Below are positions 1 to 7,686 of a stretch of 64,000 nucleotides of DNA, piece by piece. Within the stretch, counting starts at the first letter, position 1. Each line of letters opens with the position of its first letter. A program made the position numbers and the translations under genes. This DNA comes from Desulfovibrio desulfuricans DSM 642 (GTDB lineage: Bacteria > Desulfobacterota > Desulfovibrionia > Desulfovibrionales > Desulfovibrionaceae), in the NCBI RefSeq assembly GCF_000420465.1, contig NZ_ATUZ01000013.1, forward strand, positions 310,001-374,000, in the 5' to 3' direction. The notes beneath the pieces are model-generated. The model was given only the letters and a program-made list of their open reading frames with translations, made no database searches and was not told the DNA's origin.

Positions 1-1
1 C

Positions 2-469
2 AAGTCCCCCACCTGCACCCCCGCCGACAAGAAGGCCGTTGAAGAACTGGCCAAGATCGCGGGCGTGAGCGACGTGATGACTCTGGGCATGGAAATGTTC
101 AAGGTCAAGAGCGCCGTTGAAGGCACCTCCATGAAGGACCTGGTCTTCCGTGACTACAAGGACTTCGACATGGGCGGCAAGAAAGTTGGCATCGGCCAGC
201 TCGAAGTGGTCGACCTTTCCATTCTGGAACCCGTCAAGGCCGGCCTTCAGGCCGAAATCGCCCGCGTGAAGGGCGAAGGCCGTCACAGCGTGTTCCTGCT
301 GCTCACCGACATCATGAAGGAAGGCTCTGAAATGCTGATCGTTTCTGACGATCCTTCCGTGGTGGAAAAAGCTTTTGGCGTGAAGGCCGAAGGCAAATCC
401 GTGTGGCTGCCCGGCGTGATGAGCCGCAAAAAGCAGGTCGTGCCCAACTTTGAAAAGGCTTTCAAGTAA
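2..469 (+). CDS. ppaC: manganese-dependent inorganic pyrophosphatase, C-terminal part
   Basis: The gene enters from the left edge, so only about the last 155 residues are visible. They match the DHHA2 domain of family II (DHH) pyrophosphatases, which hydrolyse PPi to two phosphates in the cytoplasm. In sulfate reducers this pulls ATP sulfurylase toward APS. Visible family features are the SVFLLLTDIMKEGSEMLIVS strand-helix and the closing segment with SRKKQVVPNFEKAF, where the SRKKQ motif binds the pyrophosphate. The metal-binding DHH half lies outside the window. A strong terminator follows the stop codon, so this is the last gene of its transcript. Confidence 0.93.
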   Translation, partial: KSPTCTPADKKAVEELAKIAGVSDVMTLGMEMFKVKSAVEGTSMKDLVFRDYKDFDMGGKKVGIGQLEVVDLSILEPVKAGLQAEIARVKGEGRHSVFLLLTDIMKEGSEMLIVSDDPSVVEKAFGVKAEGKSVWLPGVMSRKKQVVPNFEKAFK

Positions 470-497
470 GCTTTAGCTAAGCTTGAAATGATTTTGC

Positions 498-557
498 CCC
501 GCCGGGGCAGGGAAGCAGGTTTTTGCGAACCGAACCCCTGCCTTGGCGGGTTTTTTT
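498..557 (+). terminator. Rho-independent terminator after ppaC
   Basis: A long stem pairs CCCGCC..GGCAGGG with CCCTGCC..GGCGGG across a short loop and is followed at once by a run of seven T. It starts about 30 bases past the ppaC stop. Confidence 0.9.
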
Positions 558-853
558 ATTGCGGCAGCCTTTGGCGCTCTGAGCGGCAGGGGCTGCCTTT
601 TGCTTTGTGGGTGGGCGGGGGGCATAATAGTCCGCACAGGGAGCGATTTGTGCCATTGCGGCTTGTGGTGATACTGCTGAACAATGCCGCACTGTTCCGT
701 TACCCCTTGGCGGCATTTGCCATGCAGGGGCGCGCAACTTGCGGCAAAATCGGGGGGATAGCAGCTCTGTGCTGGTCTATTCGGGGCCAGTACATGTATT
801 GCTGACACGCAACCCAGTTGGGAGCTGGACGACGCTACTTGGTGCTCGGATGC
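558..853. other. intergenic stretch between convergent units
   Basis: Together with the two terminators this makes a 456-base gap between ppaC and the minus-strand lipoprotein gene. I see no ribosome-binding site plus credible reading frame, no RNA fold I recognise and no repeat here. Confidence 0.5.
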
Positions 854-888
854 AAAAAGGCTGTCAGTTCTGTGCGAACCGACAGCCT
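854..888 (-). terminator. terminator of the minus-strand lipoprotein gene
   Basis: Read on the minus strand, AGGCTGTC and GACAGCCT form an 8-bp stem with a 15-base loop followed by TTTTT. It lies about 40 bases past the stop codon at 926. Confidence 0.8.
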
Positions 889-925
889 CTGATTCTTATA
901 CTGCAGGGTTGGACGAGTGTGCGGC

Positions 926-1648
926 CTAGAGGCTGCGCTCTTCCAGACCTTCGCCGCTCTTTTGTTTGGCCTTGTCGGGCGGGGTAGTGACAGGCTGCAA
1001 GCCGGGCACCACGTCATGCACTTCCGTAGGCGGCAAGAGCGGATCGGCGGCATCGCGCTGAATGACCTTGCTGTCGCGCACGTACAGCGTGCAGGAAAGT
1101 CCAAAGCATTCATATACGGCAGCAACGGTGCCCTTGAGTTTTTCCTGATCATTGAGCGGCGGCGGAACAAGCACATAATAAATGCGGGTGCGCCCGCCCC
1201 TCTTGGGTTCTACAAAGCAGGAAACTATCCATTCATCCTGCCCGTCCCCGTTCCAGTCCGCAATGCCGACCATATTGACTTTAAGCTTCTGCGTGGCATG
1301 ATTGATGCTGAAACCGTTAGGGAAACGCTGCACGCGGCTGTCGGGCAGGATGGTGGCGGAAAATGTCTCGCCAAGATACACATCGTGCGCCGTATCGTTT
1401 TGCAGCATAAATGAGGGCGAAAGGCGGGTGAAGAGTATGTCGCCGTAGTCTTTCAAGCCCTTGAACGACATGGGGGCCGTGTAGGAGCCGTCCTTGTCCA
1501 GCAGGTCTCGGGCCTGGAGTTCCTTGGGCATGTTATGCGCCATTTTCATGAATTCGTCTTTTTCCACCACAACTACAGGGCGGGTGGTACCGCAGCCGGC
1601 AAGCAGACAGCCCAGGCAAAGCAGGGCGCAGATTCGCGATAAGACCAT
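926..1648 (-). CDS. lipoprotein of unknown function with a DxNxDGxDE motif
   Basis: A 240-residue protein starting MVLSRICALLCLGCLLAGC. It has a short basic n-region, a hydrophobic core and a lipobox (LLAGC, Cys20), so it should be lipidated and membrane anchored. I chose the ATG at 1648 because GGGGAG sits 12 bases upstream and because the signal peptide begins exactly there. Longer in-frame extensions run into the divergent HlyD gene. Mid-protein it carries ADWNGDGQDEW, a loop resembling FG-GAP/VCBS calcium-binding repeats. No enzymatic domain is recognised. It is a single-gene unit, divergent from the HlyD-family gene, with a 175-base shared upstream region. Confidence 0.8.
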   Translation of the reverse strand: MVLSRICALLCLGCLLAGCGTTRPVVVVEKDEFMKMAHNMPKELQARDLLDKDGSYTAPMSFKGLKDYGDILFTRLSPSFMLQNDTAHDVYLGETFSATILPDSRVQRFPNGFSINHATQKLKVNMVGIADWNGDGQDEWIVSCFVEPKRGGRTRIYYVLVPPPLNDQEKLKGTVAAVYECFGLSCTLYVRDSKVIQRDAADPLLPPTEVHDVVPGLQPVTTPPDKAKQKSGEGLEERSL

Positions 1649-1823
1649 GATATGTGTCGACTCCCCTGGCGGAGATTTGACGGCAAAAAGCCGCTTCTCC
1701 GTGAATGCAGCTTTTGTAAGCGTCTGCGCGCGGCTTGTAAAGAGCATTGCGGGCAGTATGGTACGGTATCTGCATGTTTTTATGATAATGTCATGAAAAT
1801 GCTCCAACCCCACAGGACACGAC

Positions 1824-3014
1824 ATGCCCGAACCAATATATTTGCAAATGCCCGAACCCAGACTGAAAAAGCATGGCCGCATGTTTTTGCGCCTGCTGCC
1901 CCTGTGGGTGATAGGCTGTCTGGTTGCCGCCGGGTGGTGGTGGATTGAATCTGGCCGTGTAACCAGCACCTGGGCCATGCTCGACGGCATGGTGTATGCC
2001 GTTTCGTCCGAATTCCCCGCCAAGGTCGAATCCGTGGCTGTTCGAGAGGGCGACCGCGTCAAAAAAGGGCAGGTCTTGGCCCGGCTGGACGCCAGAACTT
2101 ATGCTGGCCGTGTGGGCGAAGCCGGGCGCGAGGCAGCCGGTCTGCGCGCTATGGCTGGCCCGCCGAGCATTGAAGAAACCGCAGCCCGCCTCAGACAGGC
2201 GCAGGATTCGGAACAGGAGATGGTGCGCCGCATTGCACTGGCGAGGCATGATGAAGATCTCAAACAGAAGGCGCGCGAAGAACGCGTGGCAGAGCATGTG
2301 CGCGCCCAGCTTGCCCTGCGCACCCTCGATAGCCAGGGCGGTGAACACGCTGTGGGCAGAGCGCGCTACGCAGCCGCCAAACAGGTGGAAGCTCAGACCC
2401 GCCTTGCCAAGGAACGGGCCATTGTGGAATTTGAACAGGTCAGCCTTGTGCGCGCAGCTATAGATCAGGAGCTTGCCCGAGTGCGCGCGGAAGCACTGCG
2501 GTACAAACAGTTGGCCTCAAGCAACCGCTATGCGCCAAAATATGTGGCAGGGGCCTTGGGCGCTGCCATGAATGCAGTGCCGCAAAATGCTGTGGACGGC
2601 AATCTCTACGCCCCGCAAGATGGGCGCATTCTGCGCGGCATCGCCATGCCGGGGCAGTCTGTGCAGCGCGGCGAATCCGTGGTCTTGCTGTTGCCCGAGG
2701 GCAAAGAAGCGCAAAAATCCTTTTGGCTGTTGGCCTTTTTTACGCAGGATGCCGCCAATGCCCTCAAACCGGGCCAGAAGTGTTCTATCACCCTGAAAAA
2801 CGATACCAAGCTTGAAGGGCGCGTCTATGACAGGCTCGACCCGCAGCCCCTGCCGCCCAATGCCCTTGCGGATAGCAAGGATGCCAGTGAAACTGCGACC
2901 CGCCCGGAAGTTTACGTGCCCGTGCGCATAACCATCAGTGATGGCGAGGGCAAGCAGTTTGAACCTGGCATGTTGGGGAAGTGCGAGGTTATGACGAGGG
3001 TTTTCTGGAATTAG
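1824..3014 (+). CDS. HlyD-family membrane fusion (periplasmic adaptor) protein
   Basis: This 396-residue adaptor has one N-terminal membrane helix (about residues 20-41), then the first half of a biotinyl-lipoyl domain around 57-90 (AKVESVAVREGDRVKKGQVLARLD). A long helical coiled-coil arm (about 95-240, rich in E, R, A) leads to the second lipoyl half (LYAPQDGRILRG) and a beta-barrel. Such proteins bridge an inner-membrane exporter (ABC, MFS or RND) to an outer-membrane channel. AGGA lies six bases before the start. Neither neighbour is a transporter, so this is an orphan adaptor whose partner must be encoded elsewhere. The family call is secure; the cargo is unknown. Confidence 0.9.
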   Translation: MPEPIYLQMPEPRLKKHGRMFLRLLPLWVIGCLVAAGWWWIESGRVTSTWAMLDGMVYAVSSEFPAKVESVAVREGDRVKKGQVLARLDARTYAGRVGEAGREAAGLRAMAGPPSIEETAARLRQAQDSEQEMVRRIALARHDEDLKQKAREERVAEHVRAQLALRTLDSQGGEHAVGRARYAAAKQVEAQTRLAKERAIVEFEQVSLVRAAIDQELARVRAEALRYKQLASSNRYAPKYVAGALGAAMNAVPQNAVDGNLYAPQDGRILRGIAMPGQSVQRGESVVLLLPEGKEAQKSFWLLAFFTQDAANALKPGQKCSITLKNDTKLEGRVYDRLDPQPLPPNALADSKDASETATRPEVYVPVRITISDGEGKQFEPGMLGKCEVMTRVFWN

Positions 3015-3572
3015 GGGACGTTTGGGGGCTTGCGCGGCGGGCGGCTAACTGAAATTCCTGAAATTTTCTGCCCTGTGGGCACAGGATTCCGTCTTCTGGC
3101 GGAGTTTGGGACGCCTGTGTGGCACGCGATTTCAGCTTACCCACTGAGGTTGATTAAATTTTTTGCTCTTTGGGCACGATATTTCGCCCTCCGGCGAAAT
3201 TTTGGAAGCCTGCGCGGCGCGCGGCAAGGCGGGGCCGGTTATGGGGCTTCGCCCCCTTCGCGGCCCCCCTTGCATCCCCCCCGGAGCACCCCCTTGAGGT
3301 TTTCAAATCCCCCAAAAGGGCGAGGGCAACGCGGCTATAGCTGCGGGAGCTTCCTTCCCTCGCTCCGCTCGCTCAGGTGATCTCCCTCCGCGCCGCGTTA
3401 ATGCCAGAGAACGCTTCTGCTTTGAATCAAAAGCTGCTTCAGCCATGATTGAAGATTCTTCTGATGTGCTGAAAACAGCTCTCTGAATATTTCGTTCAGC
3501 CATGATCAAATGGATAAATTGAGAGTCAGAAAAATCCGCCCGCCCCTCCTATCTGTCGTTGCTATCTTCCCC
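3015..3572. other. 558-base intergenic region with degenerate repeats
   Basis: No credible gene. It contains two diverged copies of a roughly 70-base unit (listed separately), a C-rich stretch near 3265-3300, and two copies of TTCAGCCATGAT (near 3440 and 3497). A 116-codon open frame at 3030-3380 has no ribosome-binding site and a biased, repeat-derived composition. Confidence 0.6.
3061..3223. repeat. two imperfect direct copies of a ~70-bp unit, the second with a hairpin
   Basis: Copy 1 (about 3061-3129) and copy 2 (about 3156-3223) align along their length: AAATTTT.TG.CCTGTGGGCAC..., then a TTTGG.A.GCCTG segment ending in GCGCG-like sequence. Copy 2 contains a perfect palindrome at 3181-3200 (ATTTCGCC, 4-base loop, GGCGAAAT). 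This looks like a non-coding intergenic element of the REP kind. Confidence 0.6.
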
Positions 3573-3929
3573 CTACTTCCCGGTGTACACGGCGCCAGAC
3601 GTGGGGCTTTCCTTAACCACGATTTTTGAAAGCCCCCTGATCTGGGGATCCAGCTTGCCCCAGAGCCAGATGGCGATATTTTCGCTGGTGGGATTTTCAA
3701 GCCCTTCAATATCATTCAGATACGTGTGATCCAGCTGGTCAACATACGACTTCGCAGTCGCTTTAATGTCGCCAAAATCAACAACCCAGCCATTGGTTTC
3801 AGACACTTCGCCCTGCACATAAACTTCAACAACAAAAGTATGCCCATGCAGATTGCCGCATTTGTGGCCTGCCGGTACAGCGGGCAGCCGATGCGCCGCG
3901 TCAAACGTCATAGTAACGTAAATATCCAT
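3573..3929 (-). CDS. queD: 6-carboxy-5,6,7,8-tetrahydropterin synthase QueD
   Basis: A 118-residue enzyme that converts 7,8-dihydroneopterin triphosphate to 6-carboxytetrahydropterin, the second step toward queuosine. Zinc-binding histidines appear in FDAAHRLP and in HKCGNLHGHTF, the catalytic Cys precedes GNLHGH, and the LDHTYLND and PTSENIAIWLW blocks are typical of the PTPS/QueD fold. The start at 3929 is set by AGGAGA four bases upstream; the longer open frame adds 18 residues unlike the family. It lies 8 bases downstream of queE on the same strand, so the two form a short queE-queD operon. queC and folE are not in the window. Confidence 0.93.
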   Translation of the reverse strand: MDIYVTMTFDAAHRLPAVPAGHKCGNLHGHTFVVEVYVQGEVSETNGWVVDFGDIKATAKSYVDQLDHTYLNDIEGLENPTSENIAIWLWGKLDPQIRGLSKIVVKESPTSGAVYTGK

Positions 3930-3937
3930 ATGTTCTC

Positions 3938-4576
3938 CTAAGCAATGTCGATAAACTTGTGCGTCTGGAGGCTGAGCCTCCACAGCGGGCGATCCTGGCA
4001 GATTCTGACAGCATCTTCTGTTGCCTGTGACTGACCTGCATAATCGCGCGGTTGCAGAAAAAAATGTTTGAAATCCAGTTGCTCAAAATCCTGTACGGAG
4101 ATGCCCTCTTGAGGCCAGACGAGCTTTAGCTCGCTCCCGGATGTAACAACCAGTTTCGTTCCCGCCTTGGGGCTGACCGTAATCCAGTCCAGGCCTTTGG
4201 GCAGGGCGAGCGTCCCGTTGGTTTCTATTCCTGTTTCCACACCGTAGCGGCCCAACTCCTGCAACAATTCTTCCGTAAGTTGCAGGGCAGGCTCCCCACC
4301 TGTGAAGACCACGTAAGGCCGATAGCCCGGATGCGTATAGCTGGGGAAAAAAGAGCAGATCGCCTGGGCCAGCGTAGGGGCGTTTTTGAATTCTCCGCCC
4401 GATTTCTCGGCCCCGAGAAAGTCTGTATCGCAAAATGGGCATTTGGCAAATTTGCGATCTTCTTCCCGCCCTGACCAAAGGTTGCAGCCGGAAAAACGGC
4501 AGAAAACCGCGGGGCGGCCCGCGTGGAACCCTTCCCCCTGCAACGTATAAAAAATTTCCTTGACTGCAAAGCTCAC
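3938..4576 (-). CDS. queE: 7-carboxy-7-deazaguanine synthase QueE (radical SAM)
   Basis: A 212-residue enzyme that contracts 6-carboxytetrahydropterin to 7-carboxy-7-deazaguanine using S-adenosylmethionine and a [4Fe-4S] cluster. The start region has EIFYTLQGEGFHAGRP (typical QueE N terminus). The cluster cysteines lie in CRFSGCNLW...CPFCDTD; the first spacing is expanded, with an inserted SGREEDRKFAK loop as in many QueE proteins. FTGGEPALQ is the SAM-binding GGE motif, and ETNGT and SPKAG are also present. I prefer a GTG start at 4576, because GGAG lies seven bases before it. An ATG at 4609 is possible but has a weaker ribosome-binding site. It is first in an operon with queD. Confidence 0.92.
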   Translation of the reverse strand: MSFAVKEIFYTLQGEGFHAGRPAVFCRFSGCNLWSGREEDRKFAKCPFCDTDFLGAEKSGGEFKNAPTLAQAICSFFPSYTHPGYRPYVVFTGGEPALQLTEELLQELGRYGVETGIETNGTLALPKGLDWITVSPKAGTKLVVTSGSELKLVWPQEGISVQDFEQLDFKHFFLQPRDYAGQSQATEDAVRICQDRPLWRLSLQTHKFIDIA

Positions 4577-4667
4577 TATATTTCTCCAGTTCCACCGCAC
4601 AGTTGCCATGCGCTGCCTTTTACCTCACAGGCAGGCAGCCGCAATTTTTTTGCGTGAAGCGCGTATT

Positions 4668-4696
4668 CTTATACCCTCAGAGACATGCTGAGGCAA
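4668..4696 (-). promoter_or_regulatory. sigma-70-type promoter of queE-queD
   Basis: On the minus strand TTGCCT (-35) and TATAAG (-10) are separated by exactly 17 bases. The -10 lies about 90 bases before the queE start. Confidence 0.55.
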
Positions 4697-4771
4697 AATG
4701 TGTATTTTATCAAGAATATCGGTGGAGTGCTGGCAGCATCCAGGTAAAGGACTTGCAGTTTTTGAAAAGCA

Positions 4772-4829
4772 AGCGCCGGGATTTTTGCGCGCCCGTACTC
4801 CTGCACGGAAGCATCAAAACCCCGGCGCT
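4772..4829 (-). terminator. possible terminator of the YcaO transcript
   Basis: AGCGCCGGG and CCCGGCGCT form a 9-bp GC-rich stem with a 40-base loop. Read on the minus strand it is followed by TGCTTTTC, a weak U tract. It lies about 105 bases after the YcaO stop codon. Confidence 0.35.
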
Positions 4830-4935
4830 AACGCATTCAGTGCGGCAAAACCGTGTTTGCGGCATTACGCCAGACATGCACGCCAATTCCCGATTGGGGG
4901 ATGGAGCCAGTTATGGAGCCAGTTATGGAGTCTGA

Positions 4936-6684
4936 TCAGTTCGCCTGTCCTTCCAGCTCTGCGAGATGATTGCGGGCAAAATCCAGGCTGGCGTCAAGCT
5001 CCAGTGCGGCGCTCAGATATTCGCGGGCCTGCCCGGCATTGCCCATGAATTTTTCGCACAGGCCGAGGTTGGCCAGATCCATTGCAGAGCCTTTGTCCAC
5101 CCGCAGCACAGCCTTAAAGGCCTCAGCCGCCTTGGCATAGTCGCCAGTCTTGAAGTGGGCCACGCCAAGCAGGTTGCCGTATTCCTTCATGTCCGGGCAG
5201 AGCCTGGCTGCGGCTGCCAGCGCGGGCAGGGCCTCCTGCCAGCGGCATTCAAGGGTGTCTGTATAGCCAAGGTAAAAGGAGGCCAGAGCCTGGGAATCGG
5301 CGTCCGGTTGCAGGGGCACGGCTGCGGCAAAGGCGCTGCGGGCAGTGTTGAAGTCTTCCGCGCGCAGGGCCAGCATGCCTTCAAAAAAAGGCAGAAAATG
5401 CGCGCCGGGATAGCATGATTCCAGCACTTTCAACCCGTGCAGCACTGTCTCCGCATCGGCTTCCTCTACGAGCTTGCGGCCCACAAAGAGGCCAAGGCTC
5501 TGGTTGCGGTCGCGCTCGCGAAAATGCAGGCCCGGCACAATGCTGTAGTGGGTGGGGATGCCAAGGCGCGGATGCGTGGTTTCTACCGCGTAAAGCTCCA
5601 GCGGGGCAAGGCCGCGCAGGGCAGTGAGCAGTTCTTCGCGGATATCGGCGTTTTCCACGGTGGGCAGGCTGGCAAGGGAGACGGTTGGGCCTTCGATAAG
5701 CCAGTTGATCTGCTCAAGGGCCGTGTACTTGGAAAGGCCCGAGGCCTCGTAGCAGGCGCGGGTGCAAAAATCGCCTGCAAGCTGGGCAACTTCCGTAACC
5801 GCGCGGATGGCCGCCTTGGCAGGAGAAGCCGCAGTGCCGGCGGTATAGATGATTTCAGAACTGTCGGGAAAGGTTTTGGGATCCCAGGCCACGGCGGCAA
5901 CCGTGGGCAGGGGCATGCCCTGCGAAAAATCTTTCAGCACAATGCGTATGCCCTCGCGCTCAAAGGCCGCCAGCAGTTCGGCCAGCACCGGGTCAAAGGC
6001 GCAGGATGCCGGGTCGATGGTGGGCGTGGTGGGCAGGTTGCGGTCAACCCGGCAGCACACGTGGCGCTCAATCAGTTCGCTCAGGCCTTGCAGCAGCGAT
6101 TCTTCACGGCTGTTGCCAGCCGAAGTGCCGTTAAATTCGCCAAGCAGCTTGAACCAGTCCAGCGGCAGCCATACGGTTTTGCCGTCCAGCAGGCGGGTGG
6201 CGGGGTAGAACTGCCAGTGCGTGAGGTCAAGCACACGGCGGGCATCCTGCGGCGAAAGGGTGTCGTCCACCGAGCGCAGCATGGCCTCAATGGATAGCAG
6301 GTCGTTGCCAAAGCGGGCCTCGGCCTCGCTCCATGTGGCGCTGACCATGTGGGGGCGTTCTTCCCAAAAGCTGAAAAAGGCAAAACGCTCCATCAGTTCC
6401 ATAAGGGCCGAAGCTTCGGCCTGTTCGGCGGAGGAGCCTTTGCCCATCTGTTTGCGGGTGGGCATGATGCGCCGGGCATCGGCCCCGCACACGCTCAGGA
6501 ACACGGGTATGCCAAGCCTGCCTACGTCCACGCGGCGCGTTTTTGACAAAATGTCGAGGCGGGAGGAATCCAGCCGCTCGCGAACGCGGGCAATGGTCTG
6601 CGCGGGGCTCATGGTTTTGTCCAGATCGCGCGTGTAGCCCTTGGGGCAGGGGGTCAGAGTTATAATGGGCAACTGCTCGTTCAT
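4936..6684 (-). CDS. YcaO-domain protein with C-terminal TPR repeats
   Basis: The 582 residues divide into a YcaO domain (about 45-390) and TPR repeats (about 400-582). YcaO proteins use ATP to activate backbone amides, for azoline or thioamide formation, or act as accessory factors for RimO-catalysed S12 methylthiolation. Two helix motifs holding the Mg-ATP glutamates are visible: GKGSSAEQAEASALMELMER (81-100) and SLLQGLSELIERH (about 195-208). The proline-rich PxPxP tail of azoline-forming YcaOs is absent; the TPR array replaces it. The stop lies at 4936. The start at 6684 overlaps the stop of the upstream methyltransferase by four bases (ATGA), so the two are translationally coupled. No precursor-peptide gene, E1-like partner or dehydrogenase is nearby. 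The target is unknown. Confidence 0.88.
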   Translation of the reverse strand: MNEQLPIITLTPCPKGYTRDLDKTMSPAQTIARVRERLDSSRLDILSKTRRVDVGRLGIPVFLSVCGADARRIMPTRKQMGKGSSAEQAEASALMELMERFAFFSFWEERPHMVSATWSEAEARFGNDLLSIEAMLRSVDDTLSPQDARRVLDLTHWQFYPATRLLDGKTVWLPLDWFKLLGEFNGTSAGNSREESLLQGLSELIERHVCCRVDRNLPTTPTIDPASCAFDPVLAELLAAFEREGIRIVLKDFSQGMPLPTVAAVAWDPKTFPDSSEIIYTAGTAASPAKAAIRAVTEVAQLAGDFCTRACYEASGLSKYTALEQINWLIEGPTVSLASLPTVENADIREELLTALRGLAPLELYAVETTHPRLGIPTHYSIVPGLHFRERDRNQSLGLFVGRKLVEEADAETVLHGLKVLESCYPGAHFLPFFEGMLALRAEDFNTARSAFAAAVPLQPDADSQALASFYLGYTDTLECRWQEALPALAAAARLCPDMKEYGNLLGVAHFKTGDYAKAAEAFKAVLRVDKGSAMDLANLGLCEKFMGNAGQAREYLSAALELDASLDFARNHLAELEGQAN

Positions 6685-7457
6685 GGCCGCTCCAGAATCA
6701 GAATGCTGTACAGACGGCGCTGTTCTTCGCCGTTTTCATCGTGGGATTTAACGCCGATGCGGCCTTCGGTTATCTTGAAGGTCTTGGCCGCGATTTTGCC
6801 AAAATGGGGTTTGGCGCGGGCTACATCAGTGCAGAAAAATGCCTTGCCGCCGGGCGCGAGGTGGCGATCCACAAACTTGACCAGCGGCCTGTGCAGGTCG
6901 TCCAGATAGAGAATTTCCGAGGCGGCGATAATGTCAAAACCGCTGGCAAAGCGCGGGTCGCGCCCCGGCGCGGTCACGTCCACATGGGTGACTTCAATCT
7001 GGTCGCCCAGGCCGTTGCGCAACACGTTGGCCCTGGCAAAGCGCAGGGCCTGCTCCACCACATCGCTCAGCACCACGCGCGCAAAGCCGTAGCGGGCTGC
7101 CACAAGGCTCAGCGCGCCGCAGCCTGCGCCAAGCTCCAGCAGGCTTTTGCCCTGCGGTTCGTACTTGCGCAGCAGGCGGCCCAGCACAAAAGAACCGGGC
7201 CAAAGCTTTGCCCACAGGGGCAGATCCTTGAGCGGATCATGGATGGCCTTGCGTTGCAGCAGTTTGTCCAGATGGGCGCTCATGTTCTGTATGGAGAGCA
7301 CCTGAAGGGGATTTTCGTCCACATGCAGCGGCTCGAATTCCACATCAAAATCGGTGCGGATGCGTTCCAGCAGGGTCTCAAGTTCGGTGGCATGGGCTGG
7401 GGAAAGACTGGTAGATGTTTCCTCGGGTGACAGAGGCGTGCACTGGGGGTCAGACAT
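6681..7457 (-). CDS. class I SAM-dependent methyltransferase (Methyltransf_16 / protein-lysine type)
   Basis: A 258-residue protein. LPLWAKLWPGS (about 79-89) followed by the SAM-binding LLELGAGCGALSL (106-118) and an acidic loop VVLSDVVEQAL is the arrangement of METTL21/ETFB-KMT-like protein lysine methyltransferases. SEILYLDD occupies the post-II catalytic region. The start at 7457 is supported by AAGGAA five bases upstream; 25 additional in-frame codons upstream lack a site. It is the first gene of a two-gene unit with the YcaO-TPR gene. This suggests that both modify the same protein or peptide (inference). It is divergent from prmA. Confidence 0.85.
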   Translation of the reverse strand: MSDPQCTPLSPEETSTSLSPAHATELETLLERIRTDFDVEFEPLHVDENPLQVLSIQNMSAHLDKLLQRKAIHDPLKDLPLWAKLWPGSFVLGRLLRKYEPQGKSLLELGAGCGALSLVAARYGFARVVLSDVVEQALRFARANVLRNGLGDQIEVTHVDVTAPGRDPRFASGFDIIAASEILYLDDLHRPLVKFVDRHLAPGGKAFFCTDVARAKPHFGKIAAKTFKITEGRIGVKSHDENGEEQRRLYSILILERP

Positions 7458-7686
7458 GGATGTTCCTTGCAAAGGGGAATACAAAGGCTTCGATAAGTTA
7501 GTTACTATACCCGCATTTGAGGTGCATGGCAATCCTTATTGATTAAGTAGGTATTGCGGAGGGCCAGCGCCCCGCAAAAGAGGTTCAGCCCGCCAGAGGG
7601 ACTCGACCCGGCAGGGGAAGTCTGGCATTGTTGTCTGGTCGGCTGGTGTGCCAGTGGCCCCGCCGCAAACACTGAGCGAGAGGATT

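Larger units (their letters stand above)
4577..4935. other. upstream region of queE and downstream region of the YcaO gene
   Basis: The 359 bases contain the queE promoter, a large inverted repeat (4772-4829) and a short tandem repeat (4901-4930: about two and a half copies of ATGGAGCCAGTT). I looked for a preQ1 riboswitch before queE and did not see its conserved loop and A-rich tail. Confidence 0.5.

Noticed and set aside
488..987. Short plus-strand frames after ppaC
   Set aside because: They begin in a terminator hairpin and have no start signals or recognisable composition.
926..2062. A 378-codon minus-strand frame starting inside the HlyD gene
   Set aside because: The signal peptide and ribosome-binding site mark the lipoprotein start at 1648; the upstream part is antisense to the HlyD-family gene.
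4577..4700. Possible preQ1 riboswitch before queE-queD
   Set aside because: The conserved stem-loop and A-rich pseudoknot partner of preQ1 aptamers are not present; only a standard promoter is visible.
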